Origin: VXNE01 sp965116625
Lineage (GTDB): Bacteria; Pseudomonadota; Gammaproteobacteria; Pseudomonadales; Azotimanducaceae
Assembly (NCBI GenBank): GCA_965116625.1
Contig: OZ220717.1
Span: 186,001 to 250,000, forward strand
Length of the DNA: 64,000 nucleotides
Reading direction: 5' to 3'
Shown: positions 54,913 through 63,322 of the stretch, in pieces
Position numbering within the stretch: the stretch's first letter is position 1
Layout of the letters: every line of letters starts with the position of its first letter
The notes under the pieces: generated by a model
Seen by the model: the letters and a program-made list of their open reading frames with translations, nothing else
Database searches by the model: none
Told to the model about the DNA's origin: nothing
Translations under genes and position numbers: made by a program

Positions 54913-55785
54913 TTAGTCGCTGGACGTTTGACCGGAACCCAGCAGGGGGTTGCGCAGCTTCTCCTGCTGTTCGTAGATGCTTCCGCCTTCCACGCGGGGC
55001 AGGCTGAGGCGCACCGGCAGGTCTTTCATCCGGGGCTCCAGCGTGGGCTTCCCACGCACCACCCGGCTGTTCAGATCCTCCAGGGAATCCCCAGAGGGAA
55101 CGAGCGGCCAGGCGTCCGTGGCGCAGAACCCGATGAAGAACATCCGGCGCGGCTTCATGGAACGATTCGGCCTGGAGCCGTGCACCATGCGAACGTGGTG
55201 CAGCGTGATCCCGCCGGCCCTGACCGTGACCGGCACGGCATCTTCGCCCGTGAACGCCGGGTCCGTGATCGCGCCGACAAAGAGACCGTCCTGGTGATGG
55301 TTCCAGGTCCTGCCCCGGTGGCTGCCCGGGAGCACCATGAGCGCCCCGTTCTCCATGGTCATGTCATCGAGCGCGATGCCCACCTCGAGCAGGTCGTCGT
55401 TGGTGTGCGGATAGAACGCCCAGTCCTGGTGCCACTCCACGGCGGAACCGTCACCGTGGTTCTTCATGTTCACCTTGTTGTTGTGGGACCGCAGGTTCGG
55501 CCCCAGGAGGCTCTCCACGATGTCCAGGATGCGCTCGTGGCGGGCGTATTTCGCATAGACCGGGTGCTTGGTGAGGGGGTGCTTAATACGGCGCAGGCTG
55601 GGCGATGCGGCACTGTGCCCGGGCTCCAGGTCGAAGATCGCGTCGTTGGCGGTGACTACGCGGGATTTCTCGACGAACTCGTCGGTGACCCGGCGCAGCT
55701 CATCCAACTCGGCGACGGTCAGGACGTCTTCGATAACGAGGTAACCATTCGTGGCATAGCACGCGATCTGGGCTGGCTCGAGCAT
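54913..55785 (-). CDS. PhyH-type dioxygenase, short form
   Basis: This 290-residue oxygenase is closest to classical phytanoyl-CoA/ectoine-hydroxylase-like PhyH proteins. HxD is in VEWHQDWAFYPHTN, the distal His is in RMVHGSRPN and the Arg is in MKPRRMFF. The N-terminal CYATNGYLVIEDVLTVAELDELR is typical. It lacks the HEAT domain and the AWND block of the other copies, so it is an independent lineage. Confidence 0.88.
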   Translation of the reverse strand: MLEPAQIACYATNGYLVIEDVLTVAELDELRRVTDEFVEKSRVVTANDAIFDLEPGHSAASPSLRRIKHPLTKHPVYAKYARHERILDIVESLLGPNLRSHNNKVNMKNHGDGSAVEWHQDWAFYPHTNDDLLEVGIALDDMTMENGALMVLPGSHRGRTWNHHQDGLFVGAITDPAFTGEDAVPVTVRAGGITLHHVRMVHGSRPNRSMKPRRMFFIGFCATDAWPLVPSGDSLEDLNSRVVRGKPTLEPRMKDLPVRLSLPRVEGGSIYEQQEKLRNPLLGSGQTSSD

Positions 55786-55880
55786 GGGAACTTCTTTTAC
55801 CAGATAGGCAAGCCAAAGTGCATCCTTACCCGGAGGTCAAGGCAATGTCGTCTCCGTCATAACCAACTGAAATTTGCCAT

Positions 55881-55927
55881 ATAATCCTTGAAAATCTTCA
55901 TTTGACGCGTCCATTTTCAAAGATTAT
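55881..55927 (+). promoter_or_regulatory. 15-bp inverted repeat overlapping a TATAAT box
   Basis: The arms ATAATCCTTGAAAAT (55881-55895) and ATTTTCAAAGATTAT (55913-55927) match at 14 of 15 positions across a 17-bp spacer. A TATAAT box occupies 55880-55885. The site ends 11 nt before the DUF4143 gene and looks like an autoregulatory operator. Confidence 0.65.
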
Positions 55928-55938
55928 TGTCAGCGGCC

Positions 55939-57105
55939 ATGCTGATTCCCCGCCCTCAAGCCGTCCGTCGAATCGTCCAGTCCTTCCGCGCACATCCTGC
56001 GGTAGCACTTGTCGGCCCGCGCCAATGCGGCAAGACGACGCTGGCGGAACTCCTCGGCAAGGAACGTGAGGCCAAGGATCGGGAAGCCTCCGTCACTTGG
56101 TTCGACCTGGAACGCGCGGCGGACCGGCGCCGTCTGCAGACACCCGAGCAGACGCTGTCTCGCCTGTCCGGCCTGGTGGTTATTGACGAAATCCAACGCC
56201 AGCCCGACCTTTTCGAGACGCTGCGCGTGCTCCTCGACCGCCGCGAATCACCTGCACAATTCCTGCTCCTGGGAAGCGCGTCACCGGCGTTGGTGAAGGG
56301 CGCATCGGAGTCGTTGGCGGGTCGGGTCGGCCTGGTAGACCTGTTCGGGTTTGATCTCACCGAGGTGTCGCCATCAGACTGGCGTTCTCTCTGGTGGCGG
56401 GGCGGCTTCCCGCGCAGCTATCTCGCCGATGACGAAGCCAGCTCCATCCTGTGGCGCGAGACGTTCGTGGAGACCTTTCTGTTCCAGGACATCCCGCAAC
56501 TTGGAGTCACCGTGCCCACCGAAGCGCTGCGCCGGTTCTGGACCATGGTTGCCCACTATCACGGCCAGGTCTGGAACGCCGCAGAGTTCGCCCGCGCGAT
56601 CGGCGCCGGTCAAGCCGCGGCCCGACGCTACCTGGACATCCTGGCCGACGCCCGAATGGTCCGGGTATTGCCTCCTTGGTTCGAGAACCTGAAGAAACGC
56701 CAAGTAAGGGCACCGAAAATCTACGTACGCGATACGGGAATGCTGCACGCCCTCCTGGACCTCGGGTCCGAAACCGCCCTGCAGGGCCACCCGAAGGTGG
56801 GTGCGTCATTCGAGGGTTTCGGCATCGAGCAGATCCTGTCGTGCATGGCCCTTCGAGATGCATACTTCTGGGCGACGCACGCGGGCGCGGAACTCGATCT
56901 GCTGGTCAGTGTCAGGGGTAACCGCTTCGGCTTCGAGTTCAAGCACAGTGACGCACCCGGCACGACGAGGTCGATGCGCATCGCTCTGCGTGACCTGGGC
57001 CTCAAGCACCTGTGGGTGGTCTACCCCGGCGACGAAACCTATTCTCTGGACGAACGCATCACAGTGCTGCCGATCCGCGACGTGCCCGAGTTTTCCTTCA
57101 GGTAG
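55939..57105 (+). CDS. AAA ATPase with DUF4143 domain
   Basis: This 388-residue protein has an N-terminal AAA_14-like ATPase (GPRQCGKTTLAELLG near residue 30, LVVIDEIQRQPDLFETLRVLL near 80). Its C-terminal DUF4143 region includes RGAELDLLV-type and FGFEFKHSDAP text resembling a nuclease fold. ATG 55939 is chosen over the in-frame TTG at 55927, which lies in the palindrome. Function unknown. It is a second ATPase of this broad kind in the window (see 36488). Confidence 0.88.
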   Translation: MLIPRPQAVRRIVQSFRAHPAVALVGPRQCGKTTLAELLGKEREAKDREASVTWFDLERAADRRRLQTPEQTLSRLSGLVVIDEIQRQPDLFETLRVLLDRRESPAQFLLLGSASPALVKGASESLAGRVGLVDLFGFDLTEVSPSDWRSLWWRGGFPRSYLADDEASSILWRETFVETFLFQDIPQLGVTVPTEALRRFWTMVAHYHGQVWNAAEFARAIGAGQAAARRYLDILADARMVRVLPPWFENLKKRQVRAPKIYVRDTGMLHALLDLGSETALQGHPKVGASFEGFGIEQILSCMALRDAYFWATHAGAELDLLVSVRGNRFGFEFKHSDAPGTTRSMRIALRDLGLKHLWVVYPGDETYSLDERITVLPIRDVPEFSFR

Positions 57106-57114
57106 CCAGAAACC

Positions 57115-57546
57115 ATGGTCGAACACCACCTGTCTGATAGCAGTTCCCCGGCGCGAAGGCCCATTTACCCGGTGAGAATGCTGATCGCGTGGTTAATTCC
57201 CCAGGGTCTGCTGCTCCTCGTCGTCTGGCTGCTTGCGACCCCCACTTCACCTCGTGAGATCTTTCTGACCGCTGTGTTCCTGGGCACGCCCGCACTGGTC
57301 GCGCTAGTCATCTGCGTCCTCGTCCATCTGGCGCTCGTCTTTCTCGACCGCACGCGAATTCGTCACTACCTGTTCGGTTTCCTCCTTGCCATTCATCCAC
57401 TCTTTCTACACGAGTTCTTTCTGGGCTATCTGATGGAGGGAGCATCCACGGGCCTGATGTTCTCCCTTCCAGCCTTACTTATCGCGCCGCTTCCCTTCGC
57501 CTTCTGGTGGCTCCACTACCGGGTCTTGCGGAGGCTGACACTCTGA
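57115..57546 (+). CDS. Four-span membrane protein (tandem copy 1)
   Basis: This 143-residue protein is hydrophobic throughout, with spans such as LIAWLIPQGLLLLVVWLL and LVALVICVLVHLALVFL. It shares the pattern LVFLDRTRIRHY and the ending FWWLHYRVLRRLTL with the next gene. It overlaps that gene by one base (TGATG). Function unknown. Confidence 0.7.
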   Translation: MVEHHLSDSSSPARRPIYPVRMLIAWLIPQGLLLLVVWLLATPTSPREIFLTAVFLGTPALVALVICVLVHLALVFLDRTRIRHYLFGFLLAIHPLFLHEFFLGYLMEGASTGLMFSLPALLIAPLPFAFWWLHYRVLRRLTL

Positions 57547-58073
57547 TGGCATGGGAGCGAGTGAGAAACTTCGCTAGAAGGAACTTGATCCTCCGGCTGA
57601 TAGCTTCGCTCGGATGTACAAGCGCCATGCTGTACGTCGTGCTGATCAACTTCGCACCTTTTCTGGCAGAGCTTGGCCCGAACTATCCCGCCCCCCGGTA
57701 CTTGTTTAGCGCGTGGCATGTGGTGCTTCTCAGCATCATTACGGTCTACTGGGGCGGCGTGACGCACTTCGTCCTAGTGAGATTCGAACGTCGCCGACTA
57801 CACCACTACACCCTGAGCTTCGCTCTGTTCGCCGCGATGCACGCGCTCACCGCACTCATTCCGCTATCCGGCACCGTGCTGTTCATCTATGGCTACGATC
57901 CCTCTTCCCCGGACATACCGCCCCGCCCGGACATACCACCCCTTTGGGCCATCGTTCTTCACCTATTCGATGCACCGCTCATGCTGAAGTGGCTAAACGG
58001 CCTGTTTGTCGTCCCGGCAGGGCCGATCATCTGGTGGTTCTTCTACAGGGTCTTGGCCCGAGTACCCTTCTAG
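57546..58073 (+). CDS. Four-span membrane protein (tandem copy 2)
   Basis: This 175-residue protein starts at ATG 57546 (MAWERVRNFARRN). It shares FVLVRFERRRLHHY and IIWWFFYRVLARVPF with the preceding gene, so the pair arose by duplication. It has a proline-rich SSPDIPPRPDIPP loop not present in copy 1. Function unknown. Confidence 0.7.
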   Translation: MAWERVRNFARRNLILRLIASLGCTSAMLYVVLINFAPFLAELGPNYPAPRYLFSAWHVVLLSIITVYWGGVTHFVLVRFERRRLHHYTLSFALFAAMHALTALIPLSGTVLFIYGYDPSSPDIPPRPDIPPLWAIVLHLFDAPLMLKWLNGLFVVPAGPIIWWFFYRVLARVPF

Positions 58074-58150
58074 GCGGGTTCGAACACCGGCCAACCCGGG
58101 AGGGGATCTACCCGTCGTCGCTGAAGGAAGCCCGTGCGGAGGGTCGGCCC

Positions 58151-58990
58151 TCAGTCGAGGTATCCCTGGACCTTGTCCATCATTCGCCGCATCGCGTCGG
58201 CATCCTGGGGCGGCAACCAGAAGATGATGCGGTTGACGCCCTCGTCTATGAATCGCGACGGCCAGTAGTCGTCGTCGGGCAGCAGCGCGAAGATCGAGAT
58301 GTCGATGGACGACGGGTCCCTGCCCGCTTCCTCGGCGAGTTGCCGGAGCTTGCCGACGCCTTCGAGCACCTGCTCGGGCCAACCCGCGCGCGGTAGCCAA
58401 CCGTCGCCGTACTTCACGACCCGGCGCAGGGTGTGGATGGTCTCGCCGCCGAGAAAGAGGGGCGGATGCGGATCGGAAATCGGTTTCGGCCACGCCCAGA
58501 TCGGATCGAAGTCGACGTGGTCGCCGTGGAACTCGGCCTCGTCCTCGGTCCAGATCTTCTTTATGGCCTGCATCTGCTCCTCGAGGCGCTTGAACCGCGT
58601 GTCCCACTCGGTGCCGTGATTCTCCGCTTCTTCGCGGTTCCAGCCGCCGCCCATGCCGAACATGAGCCGGCCGTTCGACTGGAAGTCGAGGGTCGCCCCC
58701 GCCTTGGCGGTGGTGATGGTGTCCCGTTCGATGATGAGGATGATGCTGGTGCCGAGCTTGATCTTGGTTGTGACCGCAGCGGCTGCGGAGAGGGTCACGA
58801 ACGGGTCCAGCGTGTGCTTGTATTCCTCCGGCAGTTCCGTGCCCTCGGGATAGGGCGACAGCCTCGACGTCGGAATGTGCGTGTGCTCGGGCACCCACAG
58901 GGAGTCGAAGCCACGGTCCTCCACCTCGCGCGCGAGGTCGGTGATGGGCATGGAGTATTCGGTGATGAAGTTGAAGATTCCGACGTTCAT
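58151..58990 (-). CDS. LLM-class (F420-type) oxidoreductase
   Basis: This 279-residue oxidoreductase belongs to the TIGR03619-like group. It has TEYSMPITDLAREVEDRGFDSLWVPEHTHIP at the start, LGTSIILIIERDTITTAKAGATLDFQS, then FGMGGGWNREE and LFLGGETIHTLRR. It is downstream of the Gfo/Idh/MocA gene on the same strand (54-nt gap). Confidence 0.88.
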   Translation of the reverse strand: MNVGIFNFITEYSMPITDLAREVEDRGFDSLWVPEHTHIPTSRLSPYPEGTELPEEYKHTLDPFVTLSAAAAVTTKIKLGTSIILIIERDTITTAKAGATLDFQSNGRLMFGMGGGWNREEAENHGTEWDTRFKRLEEQMQAIKKIWTEDEAEFHGDHVDFDPIWAWPKPISDPHPPLFLGGETIHTLRRVVKYGDGWLPRAGWPEQVLEGVGKLRQLAEEAGRDPSSIDISIFALLPDDDYWPSRFIDEGVNRIIFWLPPQDADAMRRMMDKVQGYLD

Positions 58991-59044
58991 GGAACTAGAT
59001 TTCCTTGCAAGATTGGTGAAACACGCGGACCGGGTTGGGGCTTC

Positions 59045-60184
59045 CTAGAGGTCGTCCAGGTCGATGGTCCTGCCCGTCCGGGACGACTCCAGGATGCCGA
59101 AGATGATCTTCATCGTGCCGATGTTGTCCCGGCCGCTGCTGATGGGTTCCGCGCCGGTTCTGCAGCACTCCTCCCAGTGCAGGATCTCGTTGATGAAGAA
59201 GTCGGTGCTGGGTTGATCGCCCTCCCTCGTGGGGAGCGGCTCGAAGCCAGGGTCCAGCAGCTCCCGAACCCGCTCCGCTGAGAACTCCTCACCCGCCGCC
59301 TGCATGACCGGGAGCTGCGACCGAATACGGTCTTTCTCCTCGGTCTTGAGGGCGTACATGATGGGACCGAACTGGTTGACGCCCCTGGCATTCTCGGGCA
59401 ACGGCGGGGTCGAGTGCAGCGAGCCCTGGCTGCCGTAGACCATGTACGACATTCCCTCGGGTGCCAGCCGCGTGGTCCAGTTGCCATACACGTCGCCGAT
59501 GACGCCGCTCTCGAATTCGAGGGTCGCGAAGAAAAGGTCCTCCGCGCCATTGGCCATCTGCGGCTCTATGGTCCTGCAGATACCGTTCACGCGCTTGACG
59601 TCGCCGACGTAGTAGCGGAGCAGGTCCAGGTGGTGGACGGAGTTGACCATCAGGATGCCGCCGCCGTGCTTGGCGTCGCTCATCCAGCTCTTGCGGGGAC
59701 GGCGGCCCCCGCCCATGATCGCGTGGGTGCGGACCGCCTGGACCTCGCCGATGTGGCCCTCGTCGATGAAGCGTTTCACCGCCGGGGCCTCGGGCGAGTA
59801 CCGGAGATGCTGCGCCACCATCAGGGTCGACCCCGACGTGTCGGCGGATTCGATCATGTCCCGGCATCCCTGCAGCGTGTGGGCCATCGCCTTCTCGACG
59901 AGCACATGCTTGCCAGCTTGCGCGGCGGCGACAGCCTGCGGCGCGTGCAGGTCGTGACTGGTGCAGATATCAACCGCATCGATATCTGCTTTGCGCAGCA
60001 TTTCCTCGTAGTCCAGGTAGACCGTCTCGACGCCCACTTTCTCGGCGTACTCCTGCGCCCGGGACTCGACGATGTCGCAGACCGCGACGAGGTGCACCCG
60101 CTCCGGATGCGCCAGGTAGGCGTTCATGTGCCGATTGGAGATTCCTCCGGTGCCAACCAGGCCGACTTTCATGGGCTCGGACAT
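59045..60184 (-). CDS. Gfo/Idh/MocA-family oxidoreductase (copy 2)
   Basis: This 379-residue protein is the paralogue of the gene at 47820, with VGLVGTGGISNRHMNAYLAH, EKAMAHTLQGCRDMIESAD and GGGILMVNSVHHLDLLRYY in common. ATG 60184 has AGGGGGAAAG immediately upstream; the longer frame is shadow. It is divergent from the compact PhyH gene at 60453 and upstream of an LLM gene. Confidence 0.9.
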   Translation of the reverse strand: MSEPMKVGLVGTGGISNRHMNAYLAHPERVHLVAVCDIVESRAQEYAEKVGVETVYLDYEEMLRKADIDAVDICTSHDLHAPQAVAAAQAGKHVLVEKAMAHTLQGCRDMIESADTSGSTLMVAQHLRYSPEAPAVKRFIDEGHIGEVQAVRTHAIMGGGRRPRKSWMSDAKHGGGILMVNSVHHLDLLRYYVGDVKRVNGICRTIEPQMANGAEDLFFATLEFESGVIGDVYGNWTTRLAPEGMSYMVYGSQGSLHSTPPLPENARGVNQFGPIMYALKTEEKDRIRSQLPVMQAAGEEFSAERVRELLDPGFEPLPTREGDQPSTDFFINEILHWEECCRTGAEPISSGRDNIGTMKIIFGILESSRTGRTIDLDDL

Positions 60185-60278
60185 CTTTCCCCCTTCCTCT
60201 TCCATGAACAAACGCATCCCCGGAGCGCCAGCGACCGGAGGCGGTTGTTCCATGGTCGGCGAGCGGGGCCGGGCCGGA

Positions 60279-60303
60279 GCCCTCAGCCGGGGAGCGCGAG
60301 GGG
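60279..60303 (+). repeat. Partial REP-like repeat
   Basis: A GCCCTCAGCCGGGGAG stretch matches the start of the 80-bp repeats seen at 7757 and 46652. The remainder of the unit is not recognisable. Confidence 0.35.
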
Positions 60304-60417
60304 GAACCCCTCGCAAGCAAAAGTCCGGGGCCGAAGGCGCCGGCTGTGGGGCACTGCGGTCAGGAAGGATAACCGATTGCCCCGGAGCGGGTGATCGCGA
60401 GGTCTCCCGGGCAGGCG

Positions 60418-60423
60418 TAGAAT
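60418..60423 (+). promoter_or_regulatory. Conserved TAGAAT -10-like box, PhyH copy 3
   Basis: TAGAAT in AGGCGTAGAATG lies 29 nt upstream of the PhyH start at 60453, matching the other compact PhyH genes. Confidence 0.5.
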
Positions 60424-60452
60424 GTTCGCAGGGCACCGGGGGAGAAAGCGTC

Positions 60453-61469
60453 ATGGCAGAAGCAGCGACCAACCTGGAGACCGGCCTCGATCGCGCATGG
60501 AACGACATCTGCGAGCTCGGCTTGCAGTCCTATGTCGCCGATCTCGACGCCTACGGTTACACGATCATTCCGCCCGAGATCGCAAGCCCCAACGGCCTGG
60601 CCGACCGGATGCTCGAGGCCATGCTCGATATCGCCGAGCGACGAAACGGGGAACGGCCCGACCTCGAGACCGGCTCCACCCACGCACACATGCAGGTGCA
60701 GTCGATGGCGGCTCCGGTCAAGAAGGGTCGGCCCAAGAGCCGCATGCGCGGCGCCAACAGCGAGGATCGCGATTCGCCCATCGGCGACGTGATGCATTCG
60801 CTGCTGCTCGAAAATCCGGTGTTCGAAGAGTCCCTCATGAACCCCGTGATGCTCGCCCTGGCGACCTACCTCTGCGGTTACAACGCGGTGCTATCGACCA
60901 TGGCCTGCTGGATGAAAGGCCCCAACCAGACTACGTTCCGGCTGCACACGGACAACCCGATGGCGTCACCGTTGACGCAGCAGTCAGTCGTTTGCCAAAG
61001 CACCTACTGGCTGACCGACTTCAACCGGGAAAACGGCGGCACGGCAATCGTGCCGGGTAGTCACAAGTGGTGCCGCCACCCGATCGGCGCCGAGTGCATC
61101 GTGCCGGCCAATCCCGGCGAGTTCGGCAATGCGCAGGCGGTGCCGGTCGAAGGCAAGGCCGGCTCGCTGATCGTGTGGCACGGCAACCTCTGGCACGGCG
61201 CGTTCAACCGCAGAGCACCCGGGCTCCGCGTAAGCGTCACGAACTACATGGTGCGGCCGTACATCCGGACGCTCGAGGACTTCATCGGCAAGATTCCGCA
61301 GGAAACCCTCGACCGCAATCCCTCGCGGTTCGCGATCCTGACGCAGCAGTCGGTCATCCCCGGCTACCACACCGAGGAAGACCGGGCCGAAAAGGCTGCC
61401 TACGCGGAGAAGTACATCTCGGCTTACGCGAGTGAGTACGGGGGAGGCGCGAAAGACCTCTACGCGTGA
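60453..61469 (+). CDS. PhyH-type dioxygenase, compact form (copy 3)
   Basis: This 338-residue protein shares the RAWNDICELGLQSYVADLDAYGY block. HxD is in FRLHTDNPM and the distal His/Arg are in LWHGAFNRRAPGLRVS. ATG 60453 has GGGGGAGAAAG upstream; the frame back to 60126 lies in the leader. A hairpin terminator lies 44 nt after the stop. Confidence 0.88.
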   Translation: MAEAATNLETGLDRAWNDICELGLQSYVADLDAYGYTIIPPEIASPNGLADRMLEAMLDIAERRNGERPDLETGSTHAHMQVQSMAAPVKKGRPKSRMRGANSEDRDSPIGDVMHSLLLENPVFEESLMNPVMLALATYLCGYNAVLSTMACWMKGPNQTTFRLHTDNPMASPLTQQSVVCQSTYWLTDFNRENGGTAIVPGSHKWCRHPIGAECIVPANPGEFGNAQAVPVEGKAGSLIVWHGNLWHGAFNRRAPGLRVSVTNYMVRPYIRTLEDFIGKIPQETLDRNPSRFAILTQQSVIPGYHTEEDRAEKAAYAEKYISAYASEYGGGAKDLYA

Positions 61470-61512
61470 CGGTATGCGGGTGCCGTGCCCGCTGGCATCG
61501 AGAGCCCAAGAA

Positions 61513-61545
61513 TAGGCCAACTCAAAATTGGATTTTGAATTGGCC
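61513..61545. terminator. Bidirectional hairpin terminator
   Basis: The sequence folds as AGGCCAACTCAAAAT / ATTTTGAATTGGCCT around a TGG loop, 15 bp with one mismatch, followed by GGTTTT. It sits between two convergent PhyH genes. Confidence 0.7.
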
Positions 61546-61600
61546 TGGTTTTCGCGTCAGCGTGCCTTGACGGCGACAATCGCCTGACCATGCGCCACCA

Positions 61601-63259
61601 TCATGGATCCCAGGAATTGAGGAGCAGGTGCCGGTCCCGGGTCGGCGCGCGTTTCAGGTCGTACTCCCAGGGTTCCCCGGACCACGGCGCATAGTCCCAG
61701 CGCGTTGTCATCAGGTAATCGATGGCGGCGTCGAGTGCCTCCGGGGTACCCAATCGGCGCAACGCCTCGACGGACCAGCCACGCACATGGTGATGGCCGT
61801 GGACGAGATTCTGCTTTAGCGCGTCTACGACTCCGGGAAGCGCACCGGCCCGCGCACCGAGACGCCCGACCGATATCGCGGCGTACTGCCTGACAAGCGC
61901 GTCGTCGTCTCCGAGCGCGTCGACCAGTTCCGCCGGCGCTTCTGGGCTCGCCTGGCCGATAGTCCCGATGGCTTCGGCGGCATATTGGCGCACTCGCGGC
62001 TCAGTGTGGCCCAAGAGTCGGGTCAGGGCTGGCAGCGCGTCGACGGCATCGAGGCCGATGTCGCCCAAGATGTCGGCGATCGCGGCGAGAAGCTCCGGAG
62101 TTGCATCGTCGACGAGATCGACCAGCGGCGAGACCGCCGCAGATCCGAGCGGCGTAAAGCCGTATCCGGCGATGCAGCGCAGGGCGACATCGGGACTCGT
62201 CAGTGCCTCGACCAAGGGTTCGATCTCGCCGATGTTGCCCAGCGTGTAGGCGGCACCGATCGCCTCGGCGTCATCCATGCTCCGGAGTCGCTTGACGAGG
62301 GCATCAGTGTCGTCGACTGCTCGATTGATCCCCTGTTCTCCCGCACCCCGATACCAGTTCCAGACGTATTCCCATATGGGTTCCTGCGGGTCTCCCGAGG
62401 CAATCCACTCCGGGCTCCTGTTGTCCCAGGTGGGCGCCGTCGGTTCCTGGTCGCGCGTAAACAGGAACTTCACCATGTGCCGGGGTGTGCTCGTCGTGTT
62501 CATGCCGAAGCGGCCGTGGGCGATGTCGTGGTGCACGATGGTGACGGTTCCCGCATCGGCGACGATGGGAGTCCTCGTCGCCTGCCATGGGGCATCGAGG
62601 GCTTCCACCGTTTCGAACAGCTTGGCCTGATCGACGCGAAATGCCGCAAGGTCGCGTTCGTAACGGGCGCTGGATTCCGGGTCGCTGTCGATGCTGGCCT
62701 GCGTCTCTGCCTCTATGCTTCTGCGCAAATCCTGCGTGCGCGTGCGCAAAATCGCCCGCTGCATCTCGAGCGCTCGACGCGGGAGATACTGGCTGCGCGG
62801 CGCAACGGCGGTCGGACCCATCTCCAGGGACACGTCCTGCGGGTAGTAGAACATCATCAGGAAACGCGGGGCGTGGTGGCGCCGCCCGTCCACCATGTGG
62901 TGCGAGTGGTAATCACCGTCCTTGTGCAGTCGGCCGTCGCCGAGGTGCCACGGCTCAATCGGCTGCTCCGACTGGGGAAAGTTCACCTGGTCGTGCCGGT
63001 GGAAGTGCAGGTAATAGTCCGGCCCGAGGATCGACAGCAGGGCGCCGTGGACCGCCGCGTCGTCCAGCAGGTCACGCAGTTGAGGCACCACCGGCAGGAT
63101 GTTGTTGTGCCCCGGGCCCAGTTGCTCGTCGAGCGGCTCGAGACGCACGCACATGTCATCGTGGTACGACCTCCGGAGTGTCGACTGGAGGGTGATGTAA
63201 CCCTCCCGGATGAAGCGTTGCATCTCTTCATCCGTGAGGAGGATGGGTGCGTCACTCAC
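61601..63259 (-). CDS. PhyH-type dioxygenase with C-terminal HEAT repeats (copy 4)
   Basis: This 552-residue protein is the most diverged of the four. HxD is in RLHKDGDYHS, the distal His is in HHDIAHGRFGM and the Arg is in TPRHMVKFLF. A charged insert (about 165-215, RRALEMQRAILRTRTQDLRRS) is unique to this copy. HEAT-like repeats with GDDDALVRQYAAISVGRLGARAG follow, and AAIDYLMTTRWDYAP is the C-terminal signature. It is 63 nt downstream of the MFS gene. Confidence 0.83.
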   Translation of the reverse strand: MSDAPILLTDEEMQRFIREGYITLQSTLRRSYHDDMCVRLEPLDEQLGPGHNNILPVVPQLRDLLDDAAVHGALLSILGPDYYLHFHRHDQVNFPQSEQPIEPWHLGDGRLHKDGDYHSHHMVDGRRHHAPRFLMMFYYPQDVSLEMGPTAVAPRSQYLPRRALEMQRAILRTRTQDLRRSIEAETQASIDSDPESSARYERDLAAFRVDQAKLFETVEALDAPWQATRTPIVADAGTVTIVHHDIAHGRFGMNTTSTPRHMVKFLFTRDQEPTAPTWDNRSPEWIASGDPQEPIWEYVWNWYRGAGEQGINRAVDDTDALVKRLRSMDDAEAIGAAYTLGNIGEIEPLVEALTSPDVALRCIAGYGFTPLGSAAVSPLVDLVDDATPELLAAIADILGDIGLDAVDALPALTRLLGHTEPRVRQYAAEAIGTIGQASPEAPAELVDALGDDDALVRQYAAISVGRLGARAGALPGVVDALKQNLVHGHHHVRGWSVEALRRLGTPEALDAAIDYLMTTRWDYAPWSGEPWEYDLKRAPTRDRHLLLNSWDP

Positions 63260-63322
63260 TGGGCTCGACCACGCGTACTTATTCCTGACGACCTTCGGAA
63301 AAGTGATAGTACACCCGAGGCA

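Noticed and set aside
58095..58150. Another 80-bp repeat copy
   Set aside because: A CGTCGCTGAAGG block recalls the repeat end, but the rest does not align.
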